From the NCBI GenBank assembly GCA_025350865.1, contig JANXWZ010000232.1:1-62007 (forward strand): DNA of 62,007 nt, given 5' to 3'. The notes under the pieces were generated by a model, which was given only the letters and a program-made list of their open reading frames with translations, was not told the origin of the DNA and ran no database searches. Shown here in pieces: positions 8,567 through 18,017 of the stretch. The position numbers and the translations under genes were made by a program. This stretch comes from Rhodanobacteraceae bacterium (lineage in GTDB: Bacteria; Acidobacteriota; Terriglobia; Terriglobales; Acidobacteriaceae). Within the stretch, counting starts at the first letter, position 1. Each line of letters starts with the position of its first letter.

Positions 8567-9514
8567 TTATCTGGTGGGTTGGGTGCGATACCAGGAAATT
8601 GTCCGAGTCAGGCCTTCGCGAAACCCGACTGCGGGTTCGTAGCCTAACTGGTGCCGTGCTTCGGAAATGTCTGCCAGTGAATCCCGTACGTCACCCGATC
8701 GGGTGGGTCCGTGATTGGCCGGATGCGGAAAGTCCAATAGTTCACGCAGGTAGGAATAGGTTTGATTCAGCGTGTGACGCTCGCCACACGCAACGTTGAA
8801 CACCCGCCCGGCGCAACGTTCCGCAGGCACCGTTGCGGCCAGCAGGTTGGCCTGCACCGCGTTGTCGACGTAGGTAAAGTCGCGGCCCTGTTCGCCGTCG
8901 CCCAGAATCGTCGGCGTCTCGCCGTTCAGCATCTGCGCAATGAACCTCGCCATCACGCCCGAGTAAGGTGAGTTCGGATCCTGCCGCGGGCCAAAGATGT
9001 TGAAATAGCGCAGGCACACTGTCTCCAGCCCGTAGACGCGCCAGTACGACTGCATGTACAGCTCCCCCGTCAGCTTCTGCACCGCGTATGGGGAGATGGG
9101 TTGCGGGGCCATTGTTTCCTTGCGCGGAAAGCCCGGCTGATCGCCATAGGCTGACGACGAAGCCGCATAAACCACACGGGACACTCCGGCCGCACGAGCG
9201 CCTTCCAGCAGGTTAAACGTCCCATTGGTGTTCGCCTCGTGACTTGTGCGGGGGTCCAGCACCGAGCGCGGGACGCTTGGAATGGCCGCTTGATGCAGGA
9301 TCACGTCAATGCCCTCGCACGCCGCGGCGGTTGCTGCTGCATCGCGCACGTCGACAAGTCGGAAGTCGGTCTTGCCTGCGAGCTCATCCAGATTCGTTTG
9401 AAGGCCAGTGGCCAGATTGTCGATGCCACGCACGCTGTGCCCCTGAGCGACAAGCGCATGGGCGAGGTGCGATCCGATAAAACCAGCGACGCCGGTGATG
9501 AGGTAGTTAGCCAA
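8567..9514 (-). CDS. NAD-dependent UDP-sugar 4-epimerase (WbpP/GalE-like SDR)
   Basis: An extended SDR of 315 residues. NAD-binding is GVAGFIG at residues 8-14; the catalytic Tyr and Lys are in SPYAVQK (Y143, K147) with AASSSAYG before it. HQAAIPSVPRSV and RYFNIFGPRQDP are signatures of the WbpP-type epimerases that interconvert UDP-GlcNAc and UDP-GalNAc (or their uronic acids). It is the first gene of a two-gene unit with the dehydrogenase at 7162. A close paralogue sits at 26442-27371 in the same island. Confidence 0.88.
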   Translation of the reverse strand: MANYLITGVAGFIGSHLAHALVAQGHSVRGIDNLATGLQTNLDELAGKTDFRLVDVRDAAATAAACEGIDVILHQAAIPSVPRSVLDPRTSHEANTNGTFNLLEGARAAGVSRVVYAASSSAYGDQPGFPRKETMAPQPISPYAVQKLTGELYMQSYWRVYGLETVCLRYFNIFGPRQDPNSPYSGVMARFIAQMLNGETPTILGDGEQGRDFTYVDNAVQANLLAATVPAERCAGRVFNVACGERHTLNQTYSYLRELLDFPHPANHGPTRSGDVRDSLADISEARHQLGYEPAVGFREGLTRTISWYRTQPTR

Positions 9515-10017
9515 GGGAATTTTGGAGGTCCTGAGAGGAAGATATCAGTGTGAGGTCGGCTCCGCCTCTCTCGATGTATGAACTAAAGTAACACTTAAAG
9601 ATTACTTGGTAACCATTAGTTGTAGACCCCTCGGATTTCGAAGTAACGAGATTTCACAGCGCACCCGTAACGTGTGAAAATGACCCTCATAAATGTCTGA
9701 TAACGCGAATACTTTTTCGACTTAAAGTGCGGATTTCCCCCCAGATTAATAAAAAAAATGTTTCAAACAAGAGGAAATCTCGGTAAGATCATGGCACTGG
9801 AGAAGAAATAGCACGTTCGAGCTAGCTCCCTACCCTGAAGGTGTACGACCTGATTGGTCAGTTGTACACGCGATGAGGTTCCTTAGTTCGAAGCTCGCTA
9901 CGCTTCATCCGAAAGACATTGGGAAGAAGGGGCATAAAGGAATGAAAATGCATTCCACAGCTCCTCGATATAAGTACCGCAAACGAAATACTAGCTAACA
10001 TTCAGGAGCCCTCTTTC
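9515..10017. promoter_or_regulatory. 503-bp divergent regulatory region / leader of the PEP-CTERM gene
   Basis: No gene is seen. The stretch 9560-9790 is AT-rich compared with its neighbours and includes a run of eight A. Downstream are possible RNA structures: GTGTAC (9841-9846) pairs with GTACAC (9864-9869), enclosing GACC/GGTC (9847-9850 and 9856-9859), with a 4-base bulge. A second hairpin is built from GAAGC/GCTTC with flanking TTCG/CGAA at about 9888-9915. No riboswitch class matches by eye and no sigma-54 TGGCAC-N5-TTGC site is complete. Confidence 0.45.
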
Positions 10018-10575
10018 ATGAAGACCCTTCTCAAAGTTCTTACCTTCGGCGCGATGCTCGCTGCATCCGCCCAACTGGCTCACGCCAGCCCCATGCCGCC
10101 GAATGGCAGCACGCTACGTATCTGCTGCCACGGCATCGTCACCGTCGTTGGATCAGGTCCTACGCTCGGTCTGTCTTACAACAACCCCGAATCGCTCAAG
10201 GGCGGCTCAGGTGGACTTCAGGTCTTCACCTCCGCAGTGATGTCTACCACGTTTGTCTTCTCGGGTATCCATCCAGGGGCTGGTGAGCTGCTCTTCACCT
10301 CGACCGCGCTCGGCAACACGCTCCAGTTTTACGTGACAGGATATACGCTGTCAGGTAAGAATCTCATTTTCACCGGATACGTCAGCCTCAATGGCGTTGC
10401 GGGTTCCAACGCAACGATGACCAACATCCTCGGCAACCCCGGCCCTACCGGCGGCAACTACTACGAGGGCAATCTCGTCACGACGCCTGAACCCAGCAGC
10501 CTCATGCTGCTCGGCACAGGTCTGGCGAGTGCGGCTGGCCTCATGCTTCGCCGGCGTAAAATCGTCCAGGCGTAG
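10018..10575 (+). CDS. PEP-CTERM sorting-domain protein
   Basis: It is 185 residues with an N-terminal signal peptide (MKTLLKVLTFGAMLAASAQLAHA) and a C-terminal sorting tag. TTPEPSSLMLLGTG gives the PEP motif, then comes a hydrophobic helix and RRRKIVQA, the basic end. Such proteins are recognised and processed by exosortase; the enzyme is encoded at 18917. The middle is a small secreted Gly/Ser/Thr-rich beta domain of unknown role. A 'caggagccc' ribosome site lies about 9 bp before ATG. It is preceded by an unusually long leader and followed by a terminator shared with the convergent EPS operon. Confidence 0.9.
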   Translation: MKTLLKVLTFGAMLAASAQLAHASPMPPNGSTLRICCHGIVTVVGSGPTLGLSYNNPESLKGGSGGLQVFTSAVMSTTFVFSGIHPGAGELLFTSTALGNTLQFYVTGYTLSGKNLIFTGYVSLNGVAGSNATMTNILGNPGPTGGNYYEGNLVTTPEPSSLMLLGTGLASAAGLMLRRRKIVQA

Positions 10576-10594
10576 CCAACAAGTTTTACCAAGA

Positions 10595-10627
10595 GGGAGC
10601 CTTGCGAAAGCGGGGCTCCTTTTTTTG
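10595..10627 (+). terminator. Rho-independent terminator of the PEP-CTERM gene
   Basis: The GGAGCC/GGCTCC stem (10596-10601 with 10614-10619) has an inner GC-GAAA-GC cap and is followed directly by seven T. It lies between the PEP-CTERM stop and the end of the convergent GT2 gene. Confidence 0.88.
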
Positions 10628-10648
10628 GTGTTTCGCAATTTGCAGCAG

Positions 10649-11806
10649 TTAGTCAGCCGAGGTCGGCGACCAGATCCGCCACAATGGGCCGCGCGTAAAC
10701 AGGAACGTATACAGTCCGACCACGGCGGCGGCATTCAGCACCAGGAGTGCGCTCGCGGGTGCGGCGATACGTTGCAGCACGGGGACCCGCCTGCGGATGG
10801 CAACTGCCGCCATCCCCCAGAACAAAATCTGTGCGATGGCGAATATGGCCATGATCGGGGAGGTGCGGCCCAGCCACGCAGTGCTGATCAGCAGCAGCAC
10901 AAAGAAGTACGGCACTGCCAGCCGCATCAGCTTATGCGAGACAAGCTGGAACAGCACACGGTTTGCCGGGGTCAGAAGCCACGGGGCTTCGGCGATCAAC
11001 TGAAAATTCCCAGCCAACGTCCGGACCTTTCTGGAAAACTCACCTGTCGCCTTAGCCGGCCAGCGGTCCGACACGATTGCTTTCCGGTCGAGAACGCTTC
11101 GATACCCCTGGCGAATGATGGCCAGCGGCTGGTACATATCGTCCAGGATCAGCCCGGCTGGAGCCGGAGTCGCCAGCGACCGCCGTATCGCGTAGAAGCC
11201 ACCGTACACGCCGACAGGCGAGTCGACTGCGGCTTCACAGTTCCGGATCCATTGTTCGTATCGCCAGTAGAGACCACTCACAGCCGATGCCGTCGCATCG
11301 TGCCCCTCCTGGCTGAGGATCAACTCGCCGGCCACGCAGCCCACGCTGGGATCAGCGAAGTTGGCCAGCAGCGATGCCAGCGCGCCGCTGCCAACCCGTG
11401 GCCGAATATCTACAAACAGCAGAATCTCGCCCTGAGCCTCTGCAATGCCGCGATTCAGCGCGACCACTTTACCGCCCTGTGTGGCGTGGATAAAGACACG
11501 TAGCCTTGGGTCTGACGTCTGCCTTAAAATCTCCGCCGTCGCGTCGGTCGAGCCGTCCGAGACTACGATCACCTCACGGACCAGGTTTGGCTCCAGTGCC
11601 AGCAGATGGCGGAGCTGGTCGGGCAGCATCGCTGCGCCGTTATGCACGGCCATCACCACCGATATCGGTGCAGGGCTGATTTCGAGCGGCCAGGGGGCGC
11701 GCTTCCATTGCCGAGAACCGACACGAGCGGCAGAAGCAATCAGAATCGGATAGCCCGCGTAGGTGTAAGCAATCGTAGCGAGCGAGATCCAGAAGACCGA
11801 AATCAC
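10649..11806 (-). CDS. Membrane-bound family 2 glycosyltransferase
   Basis: It adds a sugar from a nucleotide donor to a growing lipid-linked glycan at the inner membrane. One N-terminal membrane segment (residues 2-25) precedes a GT-A domain: PISVVMAVHNGA, then EVIVVSDGSTDAT at about residue 80. The metal-binding region reads ILLFVDIRPRVG, with D-x-R in place of the classical DxD. The C-terminal 100 residues hold three to four membrane helices. It is the last gene of the seven-gene EPS operon and overlaps the preceding gene by 4 bp. Acceptor and donor are unknown. Confidence 0.87.
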   Translation of the reverse strand: MISVFWISLATIAYTYAGYPILIASAARVGSRQWKRAPWPLEISPAPISVVMAVHNGAAMLPDQLRHLLALEPNLVREVIVVSDGSTDATAEILRQTSDPRLRVFIHATQGGKVVALNRGIAEAQGEILLFVDIRPRVGSGALASLLANFADPSVGCVAGELILSQEGHDATASAVSGLYWRYEQWIRNCEAAVDSPVGVYGGFYAIRRSLATPAPAGLILDDMYQPLAIIRQGYRSVLDRKAIVSDRWPAKATGEFSRKVRTLAGNFQLIAEAPWLLTPANRVLFQLVSHKLMRLAVPYFFVLLLISTAWLGRTSPIMAIFAIAQILFWGMAAVAIRRRVPVLQRIAAPASALLVLNAAAVVGLYTFLFTRGPLWRIWSPTSAD

Positions 11807-13185
11807 TGCGCGCCCCGGCGGCGGAGGATGGTCTTGACCGTTTCAAACATGATGAGCAGGTCAAGGCCCAGCGTCATGTGTTTGATGTAGTAGAGGTCGT
11901 ATTCCAGCTTTTCCCGAGCCTCGGCGAGCGTTGCGCCATAGCCATACCGCACCTGGGCCCAGCCGGTAAGGCCGGGCCGGATCAGGTGCCGCATGTAGTA
12001 GAACGGCAGGTGTTCGGAGAGCATCGGGATAAACTCCGGGCGCTCCGGACGAGGCCCCACAAACCCCATGTCGCCCTTCAGCACGTTCCAAAGCTGCGGA
12101 ACCTCATCGATGCGCGTCTTGCGCATGAACATGCCCACCTTGGTGACACGCGGATCGTTCTTGGTTGCCCACTTGGCCCCACCAGCCTCGGCATCTGTAT
12201 ACATTGTACGAAATTTGACGACTTCAAAGTGTCGCCCGCCGGCTCCCACGCGGGTCTGCTTGAAGAAGATGGGCCCCTTGGACGACAGGCGCACAGCGAG
12301 CACAACGAACGGAAAGATCGGCGCAAACATCAGCAGGCCGAACGAAGCAGCCAGCGTGGAAAGAATCTGCCGGGTGAACTGCTGCGAGGCGCGCAGACGG
12401 AAGCCTTCCGCGTAGAGGAAGCTGCTGGGGCGTAGGCCATCGAGTTGAATCTTGCCTGAGAGCCGTTCCCGGAGCGACCCTGCATCCTCGACGATGATGC
12501 CCTTGAAGCGCAGGTTCAACAATTCCTGAACCGGAAGCTCGCCGCGTTGGCGCTCCATCGCGATGATGATCCGATTCACCGGATTGGCCGACTGTCCGAT
12601 TCGGGCCAGTTCCGAAATCCAAACCTTTTTACGATCTCCCGGCTCGGCCAGGTCCACCTCCTGCCAGTCGACCACTTCCATGCCCAGGTCGCCGCGTGAC
12701 CCGATTGCATCCACCACTGAGCGTGCAAAGTCTCCCGCCCCCAGAACGTAAACGCGCTCGCGAAAGACCTTCAGGCTCACGATCCAGTCGTACGCCCGAC
12801 GCCACAGGATCAGCACCGGCGTCAGCAGTGCCAGGCCGAGCCCGTAGACATGCCCCGGCCCGATGGACGACTCGGGAAAGAAGAACAGTACCGCTGACAC
12901 GACGAAGCAATCAAACGCCAGGACGAGCAGGATGCGGAAGTAGATGGCTTCCCTCGCGGAAACCAGCTGTGGCTCAAACAGGTCGAAATAGTACGAAAAA
13001 TTGATGCTGATGAACGTCAGAGCCGCGATCTTCAGGTAGCCGTATTCATAGTTCAGAGCCAGCCAGACGTCCGGCCCCAGAACCAGAAATGCAGCCGCGA
13101 AGAAGCAACTTGCGACGATTAGCGCCTCGCAGAGCAGCAACATCACCGTCCGCGTAGGGTAATAAACGTTCAACAAACGAATCAT
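11803..13185 (-). CDS. Initiating sugar-phosphate transferase, exosortase/PEP-CTERM-locus type (EpsB family)
   Basis: It transfers a sugar-1-phosphate to undecaprenyl phosphate to start the repeat unit. Four to five N-terminal helices (MIRLLNVYYPTRTVMLLLCE opening, typical of the PEP-CTERM-associated branch) precede a CoA-binding-like central domain. The bacterial sugar transferase domain follows from about residue 270: SSKGPIFFKQTRVG, VVKFRTMYTDAE, TKVGMFMRKTRIDEVPQLWN, FVGPRPERPEF, and RPGLTGWAQV near 400. The length of 460 is usual. It overlaps the kinase gene upstream and the GT2 gene downstream by 4 bp each. Confidence 0.93.
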   Translation of the reverse strand: MIRLLNVYYPTRTVMLLLCEALIVASCFFAAAFLVLGPDVWLALNYEYGYLKIAALTFISINFSYYFDLFEPQLVSAREAIYFRILLVLAFDCFVVSAVLFFFPESSIGPGHVYGLGLALLTPVLILWRRAYDWIVSLKVFRERVYVLGAGDFARSVVDAIGSRGDLGMEVVDWQEVDLAEPGDRKKVWISELARIGQSANPVNRIIIAMERQRGELPVQELLNLRFKGIIVEDAGSLRERLSGKIQLDGLRPSSFLYAEGFRLRASQQFTRQILSTLAASFGLLMFAPIFPFVVLAVRLSSKGPIFFKQTRVGAGGRHFEVVKFRTMYTDAEAGGAKWATKNDPRVTKVGMFMRKTRIDEVPQLWNVLKGDMGFVGPRPERPEFIPMLSEHLPFYYMRHLIRPGLTGWAQVRYGYGATLAEAREKLEYDLYYIKHMTLGLDLLIMFETVKTILRRRGAQ

Positions 13186-14231
13186 TGCGTAGCTTGCCCT
13201 GTAGGAGTCTTAGGTAGGTCATAGCCATCGTACCCGTAGTACCCGTCGGATTGGGGCGAACGGTCAACGGCATTCAGCACAACCCCAAGAATCTTGGAAG
13301 ATTTCAATTCTCCGAGTGCCCGCTGCGCCGCCTCAAACTTCGTGACGCCGCCCCGTGCCACCATCAGCACGGCATCGCAGGCGCTGGCAAGGTTGACGCC
13401 GTCGGTGACCAGGTTGACGGGTGAGGAATCGACGATAATCCAGTCGAAATACGGCGACGCTTCCTCAATCAGCTTCTTGAAGCGACCGCTGCCGGAAAGG
13501 TCGGCCGCCTTGTCGCCTTCCTCACCGCCACCGATGAAAGTCAGCGAGCCAAGCCCCGCGAACAGCGGCGAACCATCATCGTTCACGGCGGCAGTCTGCA
13601 TAATCTGAGCCAGAGAAGCTTGACCCGCAAGGTACGTGGTTAAGCCTGGCGTTTGCTCACAGCCAAAAAGTGCATGCAGCGAACTGCGCCGCATGTCCCC
13701 GTCGATCAGCAGGACGCGGCTTGCCTTATGACGCGCAAACGATATGGCCAAATTAGCAGCAATAAAGCTCTTGCCTTCGCGCGGAAGAGCGCTGCTGATC
13801 AGAATCGACTTCAACTTGTTCAGATCGCGGAAGCCAAACAAGCGGGTGCGCAGGCTGCGGAACTGCTCCACGGCGTTACCACGCTCTTCCAGAGCCGGCA
13901 GCTTGTCCAGCATGGGCTTCCACACCGTCGACCGAACGGCCTTGATGTCCAGAGGCGCGGTCGGATGGGTAACAGCGGCGACACTGCTATAGGCGGGCTC
14001 GACATACGTGGGCTCGTCATAGGACCGTGGCTCGGTATAGACAGGGTCGGCGACCGGAACGTGGGTTGACGTCTCCGTCGTGGCTGGAAGCTCCTCCACC
14101 GCCAGGGCAGAGGCAGCAGCGGCGGCCCGCTCGATCACGTGGGTGGTTTGCTCGGGAGCCTGTTGCGGCTGGTTCGTCGAGGCGGCTCGTTCCTGCTCGG
14201 CGCGCAAAAGCGCTTCATAAATCTTGCTCAT
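13182..14231 (-). CDS. Tyrosine autokinase of the EPS locus (CpsD/CapB-like BY-kinase)
   Basis: A cytoplasmic ATPase that, with the Wzz-like partner, controls polymer length and export. Walker A is SALPREGKSF near residue 150, Walker A' is LLIDGDMRRSS, and Walker B is IIVDSSPV. The C-terminus has a Tyr cluster (GYYGYDGYD), the expected autophosphorylation tail. Start ATG 14231 is chosen because the protein then begins MSKIYEALLRAEQE, the family opening, and AAGGTGGG lies about 7 bp upstream; a GTG three codons earlier is the alternative. It overlaps genes on both sides, so the operon is translationally coupled. Confidence 0.92.
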   Translation of the reverse strand: MSKIYEALLRAEQERAASTNQPQQAPEQTTHVIERAAAAASALAVEELPATTETSTHVPVADPVYTEPRSYDEPTYVEPAYSSVAAVTHPTAPLDIKAVRSTVWKPMLDKLPALEERGNAVEQFRSLRTRLFGFRDLNKLKSILISSALPREGKSFIAANLAISFARHKASRVLLIDGDMRRSSLHALFGCEQTPGLTTYLAGQASLAQIMQTAAVNDDGSPLFAGLGSLTFIGGGEEGDKAADLSGSGRFKKLIEEASPYFDWIIVDSSPVNLVTDGVNLASACDAVLMVARGGVTKFEAAQRALGELKSSKILGVVLNAVDRSPQSDGYYGYDGYDLPKTPTGQATQ

Positions 14232-15109
14232 CGGTCCCACCTTCCAGATTCGTTGCCGACCGTCAGAAGGCCACCCTGATTCGGGGCAACCGAGAACGGC
14301 TGTGTGTCGAGGTCGAGCTCAAGCGCAACAGACAGAATGACGCTCTCGGGGATTTGCGCCATCTGCTCCACGTAGCCATGGATCAGCGCATGCTCGCACA
14401 CCAGATTGATCACGCGGGGAATCCCGCGGCTGGTCCGATGAATTGCCAGCACGGCCTCGGGGGTAAAAATTGGCGTCGAGGTTCCCGCAATCAGCAGGCG
14501 CTGGGCAATGTAGGCCGCCGTCTGCTCCTCTGTAATTGCCTTTGTCCGGCACCATAGCGAGACGCGCTGGCGCAACTGCCGCAACTCCGGCTGGCGGAGT
14601 TTGTCCTCGAACTCCGGCTGCCCGGAGAGTATGATCTGCACCAGCTTCTCCGACGAAGTCTCAAGATTGGTGAGCAGGCGAATCTCTTCCAGCAGTTCGG
14701 ACGAGAGGTTCTGCGCCTCGTCCACCACAATCACGCAGGTCTCCTGCTGGCGGAAACGCTCGATCAGCCAGCGATTCAGCTGGATCAGCATGCCCGACTT
14801 GGTGCGCGTGGTGGGGGTGATGCCAAAGTCGCTCAGCACAAACTCGAGGAAGTCCAGCACCTCCAGCCGCGGGTTGAAGATGAACGACGTAAACACGCGA
14901 CCCTTGGTAAAGGAGCCCAGCGCCCGCCGCAGCAGGGTTGTCTTGCCTGTCCCCACCTCACCGACCAGCACGATGAAGCCCTTGCGCGCGGAGATGCCGT
15001 ACTCCAGCCCTGCCAGCGCCTCACGCGTGTGCGGCATCATGTACAGGAATCGGGGGTCCGGACTCGTATTGAAGGGATTGCTCTTAAGTTGATAGAAGCT
15101 CTTATACAT
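14228..15109 (-). CDS. ExeA-like AAA ATPase of the PEP-CTERM/EPS locus
   Basis: The opening MYKSFYQLKSNPFNTSPDPR is typical of the ExeA/PEP-CTERM-locus secretion ATPases. Walker A is GEVGTGKTTLLRR near residue 54, Walker B is CVIVVDEAQNLS at about 135, followed by LRLLTNLETSSEKLVQIILSGQ-type sensor sequence and RGIPRVINLVCE in the lid domain. At 293 residues there is no C-terminal peptidoglycan-binding domain, unlike ExeA of type II secretion. It sits two bases after the chain-length gene and overlaps the kinase gene. A role in organising export is inferred from context. Confidence 0.92.
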   Translation of the reverse strand: MYKSFYQLKSNPFNTSPDPRFLYMMPHTREALAGLEYGISARKGFIVLVGEVGTGKTTLLRRALGSFTKGRVFTSFIFNPRLEVLDFLEFVLSDFGITPTTRTKSGMLIQLNRWLIERFRQQETCVIVVDEAQNLSSELLEEIRLLTNLETSSEKLVQIILSGQPEFEDKLRQPELRQLRQRVSLWCRTKAITEEQTAAYIAQRLLIAGTSTPIFTPEAVLAIHRTSRGIPRVINLVCEHALIHGYVEQMAQIPESVILSVALELDLDTQPFSVAPNQGGLLTVGNESGRWDR

Positions 15110-15111
15110 AG

Positions 15112-16719
15112 TTATCCGCGCGCACTGGCAAGGGAGTCTCCGTCGGTTTTGACCGGCGGCGTACGTTTAATGCGGCTGATGATTCGGTCCCACAGCTTGG
15201 GATGAACCACCACCTCATGCTCAATGTCGCCGCTGACCGCGATAATGCCAAGTGTCGGCAGCCGTGTGAAAGCCCAGACGTCGCGCTCGTTGCGCAGCGA
15301 CGTATCCTTATATTCCAGGAATCCGGCAATCGCCAGACTCACAAACAAGCCAAGTCCCAGTCCGCCGCCCGCGAAGATCCACACGTTGGGGAACGACGGA
15401 GTATCCGGCAGGTTGGGCTCGTCCATCACGCGGAACTGCTCGCCCTCCTGGCGACGCTCCAGGTCGGTCGCCATCTTGGAGTGGCTCATCTTGGCATTCA
15501 ATTCGTCATAAAACTTCTGCGCCGTCGTGTAGTCGCGGGTCAGCGATTTGTACTCCTCGGCGACCTGCGGACTCGACTGTACGCGCTCCTGATACATGCC
15601 GAGCTTGCCTTGAATCACCTGCTGCTCCCGACGCTTCTCGGCGATGCCCAACTCAGCTGCGCGCAACTGGGAGCGAAGCTGCTGCACCTGGAGCGATTCT
15701 GTCGGGCGCTGAGCAGGCCGTGTCCCTCCTCCGCCACCCATCGCGACGGGCGCCGAAGCGGCCGGCTGCGCAAGTTCCTTCTTCAGATCAGAGATCTGCC
15801 GCCGAACCGCGACCACGTCGGGGTGGTTGGGCGTGTACTGGTTCAGCAAGTCGTTTTCTTTATCCTGCAGCGAGTTCAGCTGCTTCTGCTTTGCCATCAC
15901 CGCAGGGCTCATGATTTCGGAGATTGGAATCTTCGATTCTTCCGAGCCCAAACCTGGGGTCGGCGCGGTCGATGCCTGGATCTGCGCCAGCATGTTCTCG
16001 GAGAACACCTTATCCTGCTCCATGCGCGAGAGCGACTGCGTTGTCGCCTCCAGCTGGGTATTCAGGCTGTTCAGCATGTTCAGGTTGGTGCCTTCTTCAC
16101 CCGGCAGCTTGCCGAAGTACTGCCGCTGGAATGCGGCCAGCTTCGTATCCTGCTCGTCCAAATTGCGCTTGGCGTCAGCGAGTTGCCCCTTGAGGAAGTC
16201 GGTGGTGCCTTCCGCGGAGGCTTCGCGAGAGCGGAGGTTCTCATTCAGGAACAGCGATGTGATTTCGCCGCACACCAGCTGTGCCGTATGCGGATCGTTC
16301 GCAACAAAGGTGATGAAGAATCCTGGCAGGCCTTTGTTATTGGTAATGGCTGACCGGATCGGCTGGATGTTGATCGCCGTGCGCGTTAGTTCCACGCGCT
16401 CGTCCATCGTGGTGCGCCCGGTGTTGTACAAGCTGTATTTCTCGATGACCGGCTGGATGCGCGAACGGCTCAGGATTTGTTCGCGCATGGAGGAGAGTCG
16501 TTCGTCCAGGCCAGAGGCAATCACCGGCTTCACGTAGTCCTCGGGTACCTTTTGCTCTTCGATCAGGACCAACGTCTGCGACATGTACTTGGGCTGGATA
16601 AATTTCGTCAGGATCGCGCCAAGGATCGGGCAGACGACGGCAAAGCACAGAATCATGACCATCCGACGCTTCAGGATGGACAAGTAGTCGGCAGCTTCAA
16701 GTTTCCGATGACCAAGCAT
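15112..16719 (-). CDS. Polysaccharide chain-length determinant (Wzz/GumC family)
   Basis: An inner-membrane co-polymerase that sets polymer length and partners the tyrosine autokinase. It has an N-terminal Wzz domain with the first membrane helix at residues 18-40, a long periplasmic coiled coil (residues 180-430, with many Gln/Glu/Leu heptads), the MDEPNLPDTPSFPN segment with the Pro-rich motif before the second helix (about 465-485), and a cytoplasmic tail. The length of 535 matches the exosortase-locus version. AAGGAG lies 5 bp before ATG. The barrel gene ends 11 bp upstream and the ATPase gene starts 2 bp downstream. Confidence 0.92.
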   Translation of the reverse strand: MLGHRKLEAADYLSILKRRMVMILCFAVVCPILGAILTKFIQPKYMSQTLVLIEEQKVPEDYVKPVIASGLDERLSSMREQILSRSRIQPVIEKYSLYNTGRTTMDERVELTRTAINIQPIRSAITNNKGLPGFFITFVANDPHTAQLVCGEITSLFLNENLRSREASAEGTTDFLKGQLADAKRNLDEQDTKLAAFQRQYFGKLPGEEGTNLNMLNSLNTQLEATTQSLSRMEQDKVFSENMLAQIQASTAPTPGLGSEESKIPISEIMSPAVMAKQKQLNSLQDKENDLLNQYTPNHPDVVAVRRQISDLKKELAQPAASAPVAMGGGGGTRPAQRPTESLQVQQLRSQLRAAELGIAEKRREQQVIQGKLGMYQERVQSSPQVAEEYKSLTRDYTTAQKFYDELNAKMSHSKMATDLERRQEGEQFRVMDEPNLPDTPSFPNVWIFAGGGLGLGLFVSLAIAGFLEYKDTSLRNERDVWAFTRLPTLGIIAVSGDIEHEVVVHPKLWDRIISRIKRTPPVKTDGDSLASARG

Positions 16720-16730
16720 AATGCTCCTTA

Positions 16731-18017
16731 TTATCGTCCGAGATGGAAGGGGGACGGTGAGTACGTGATTCCGATTCCAAGAACCTGCTGGAGCCCATTC
16801 AGTGGGGTGCCCTTGTAGTTGGTCCCTTGAATCGACTGATGCTGTGCTGTGTAGCTGGCGTAAATGGAAAGCTTTTCGGTAATCGCCCGATTGGCCTGGA
16901 CGCTTCCGACGACTGATTCCGCGTTGATCTGGGACTGCGTGATCAACTGCAACCCGGTGCTGTGCGAGTAGGTTCCCAGGGCGCTCACGTTCAGCGAGCG
17001 CGTGATGCGGCGCGAAATGTTGCCGCTCACGGTGTCGTTGATCGCCCCGAAGGTAAGGCCGGAGCCGCCGTTCGACGAACGCTTGTAGCTGGCTGACATG
17101 GTCAACGCGCTGGCGATGCTGCCGATATAAGTAGCCTGAACGTCCGCGGTGTAGCTTATCGACGCCGGGCGTCCGGTCAGGGTCGACTTGCTGATGATCT
17201 GCGGGCCGCCACCCAGGTCAACCGAAAATCTACGATTCAACTGCTTCTTGTATTGAACGCTGACGCCTTGCGCTTGAAAGGTACCGTTGACGCCGACGTA
17301 GCCGAAGCGGGAGTAGTGGTAGCTTCCGGCCACAGAACTGCGCCCGTCGATCCGGTGGGTCACCGTGCCGCGACCCGAGTAGATGTCCGTCTGGATGCCG
17401 CCGCTGTAGCCCGGAAAGCGCTCCAGCGAATAGCCGCCGGTGATGCTCGCTGTCGTCTTGCCCGTAATGACCCGGGTCACGTCACCGTTCACGGAGTTTT
17501 CAATGCGGGTCGCAAACGGAATCAACACGCCCTGGGTTGGAATGCCCGGGACGGAGGTGCCGAGATCGCCAACCCCAGCGATACCTGAGAGACCGGACGA
17601 AGGCGTCTCCGGCAGATAGCGCAGGGAGTCGCTCAGCCTCAGCTTCCAGCTTCTCGTGTTGTAGGACTGCGAGATCATAAAGTCAGTAAAAAATGCGGAC
17701 GGCTGGCCACCCCCGGTGGTCGCCAGGTAGCCGATTGAGGCGGATAAATCCGTTGGCTTGGTCTTGCTCGGAGTAATCAGCCCCACGTTGCCGGAAAACG
17801 TTGCGGCAGAGACTGTGCCTACGGTGTTGTCGTATCCGAACGTGACTCGCTCGGCGGCGCTCAGCGAGTAATGCAGCGTACCGGCGATCGTGGGGAGCTG
17901 AAATCCCGTGTAGAGCGGAGAGCCGCTGCGAACTGGCACACTTTGTCCTACGGCCAGACGTGCGGCGGGGAGGAAACAACTGCAGCAAAAGAGGAAAAGT
18001 GAGGCAGGTTTTGTCAT
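16731..18017 (-). CDS. Outer-membrane beta-barrel protein of the EPS locus
   Basis: It is 428 residues with a signal peptide (SLFLFCCSCFLPAARLAVGQ) and then regularly alternating polar/hydrophobic strands separated by Gly/Asn/Ser turns, such as TASITGGYSLERF and GRSSVAGSYHYSRFGYVG. This is the pattern of a 14-18-strand porin-like barrel. In exosortase loci a barrel gene next to the Wza-like gene is standard, where it probably helps the polymer cross the outer membrane. The C-terminus ends LGR rather than the usual aromatic residue. ATGA overlap (4 bp) with the export gene. Confidence 0.8.
   Translation of the reverse strand: MTKPASLFLFCCSCFLPAARLAVGQSVPVRSGSPLYTGFQLPTIAGTLHYSLSAAERVTFGYDNTVGTVSAATFSGNVGLITPSKTKPTDLSASIGYLATTGGGQPSAFFTDFMISQSYNTRSWKLRLSDSLRYLPETPSSGLSGIAGVGDLGTSVPGIPTQGVLIPFATRIENSVNGDVTRVITGKTTASITGGYSLERFPGYSGGIQTDIYSGRGTVTHRIDGRSSVAGSYHYSRFGYVGVNGTFQAQGVSVQYKKQLNRRFSVDLGGGPQIISKSTLTGRPASISYTADVQATYIGSIASALTMSASYKRSSNGGSGLTFGAINDTVSGNISRRITRSLNVSALGTYSHSTGLQLITQSQINAESVVGSVQANRAITEKLSIYASYTAQHQSIQGTNYKGTPLNGLQQVLGIGITYSPSPFHLGR

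Noticed and set aside
9780-9830. Sigma-54 promoter near TGGCAC at about 9793
   Set aside because: The -12 TTGC element is missing at the required spacing.
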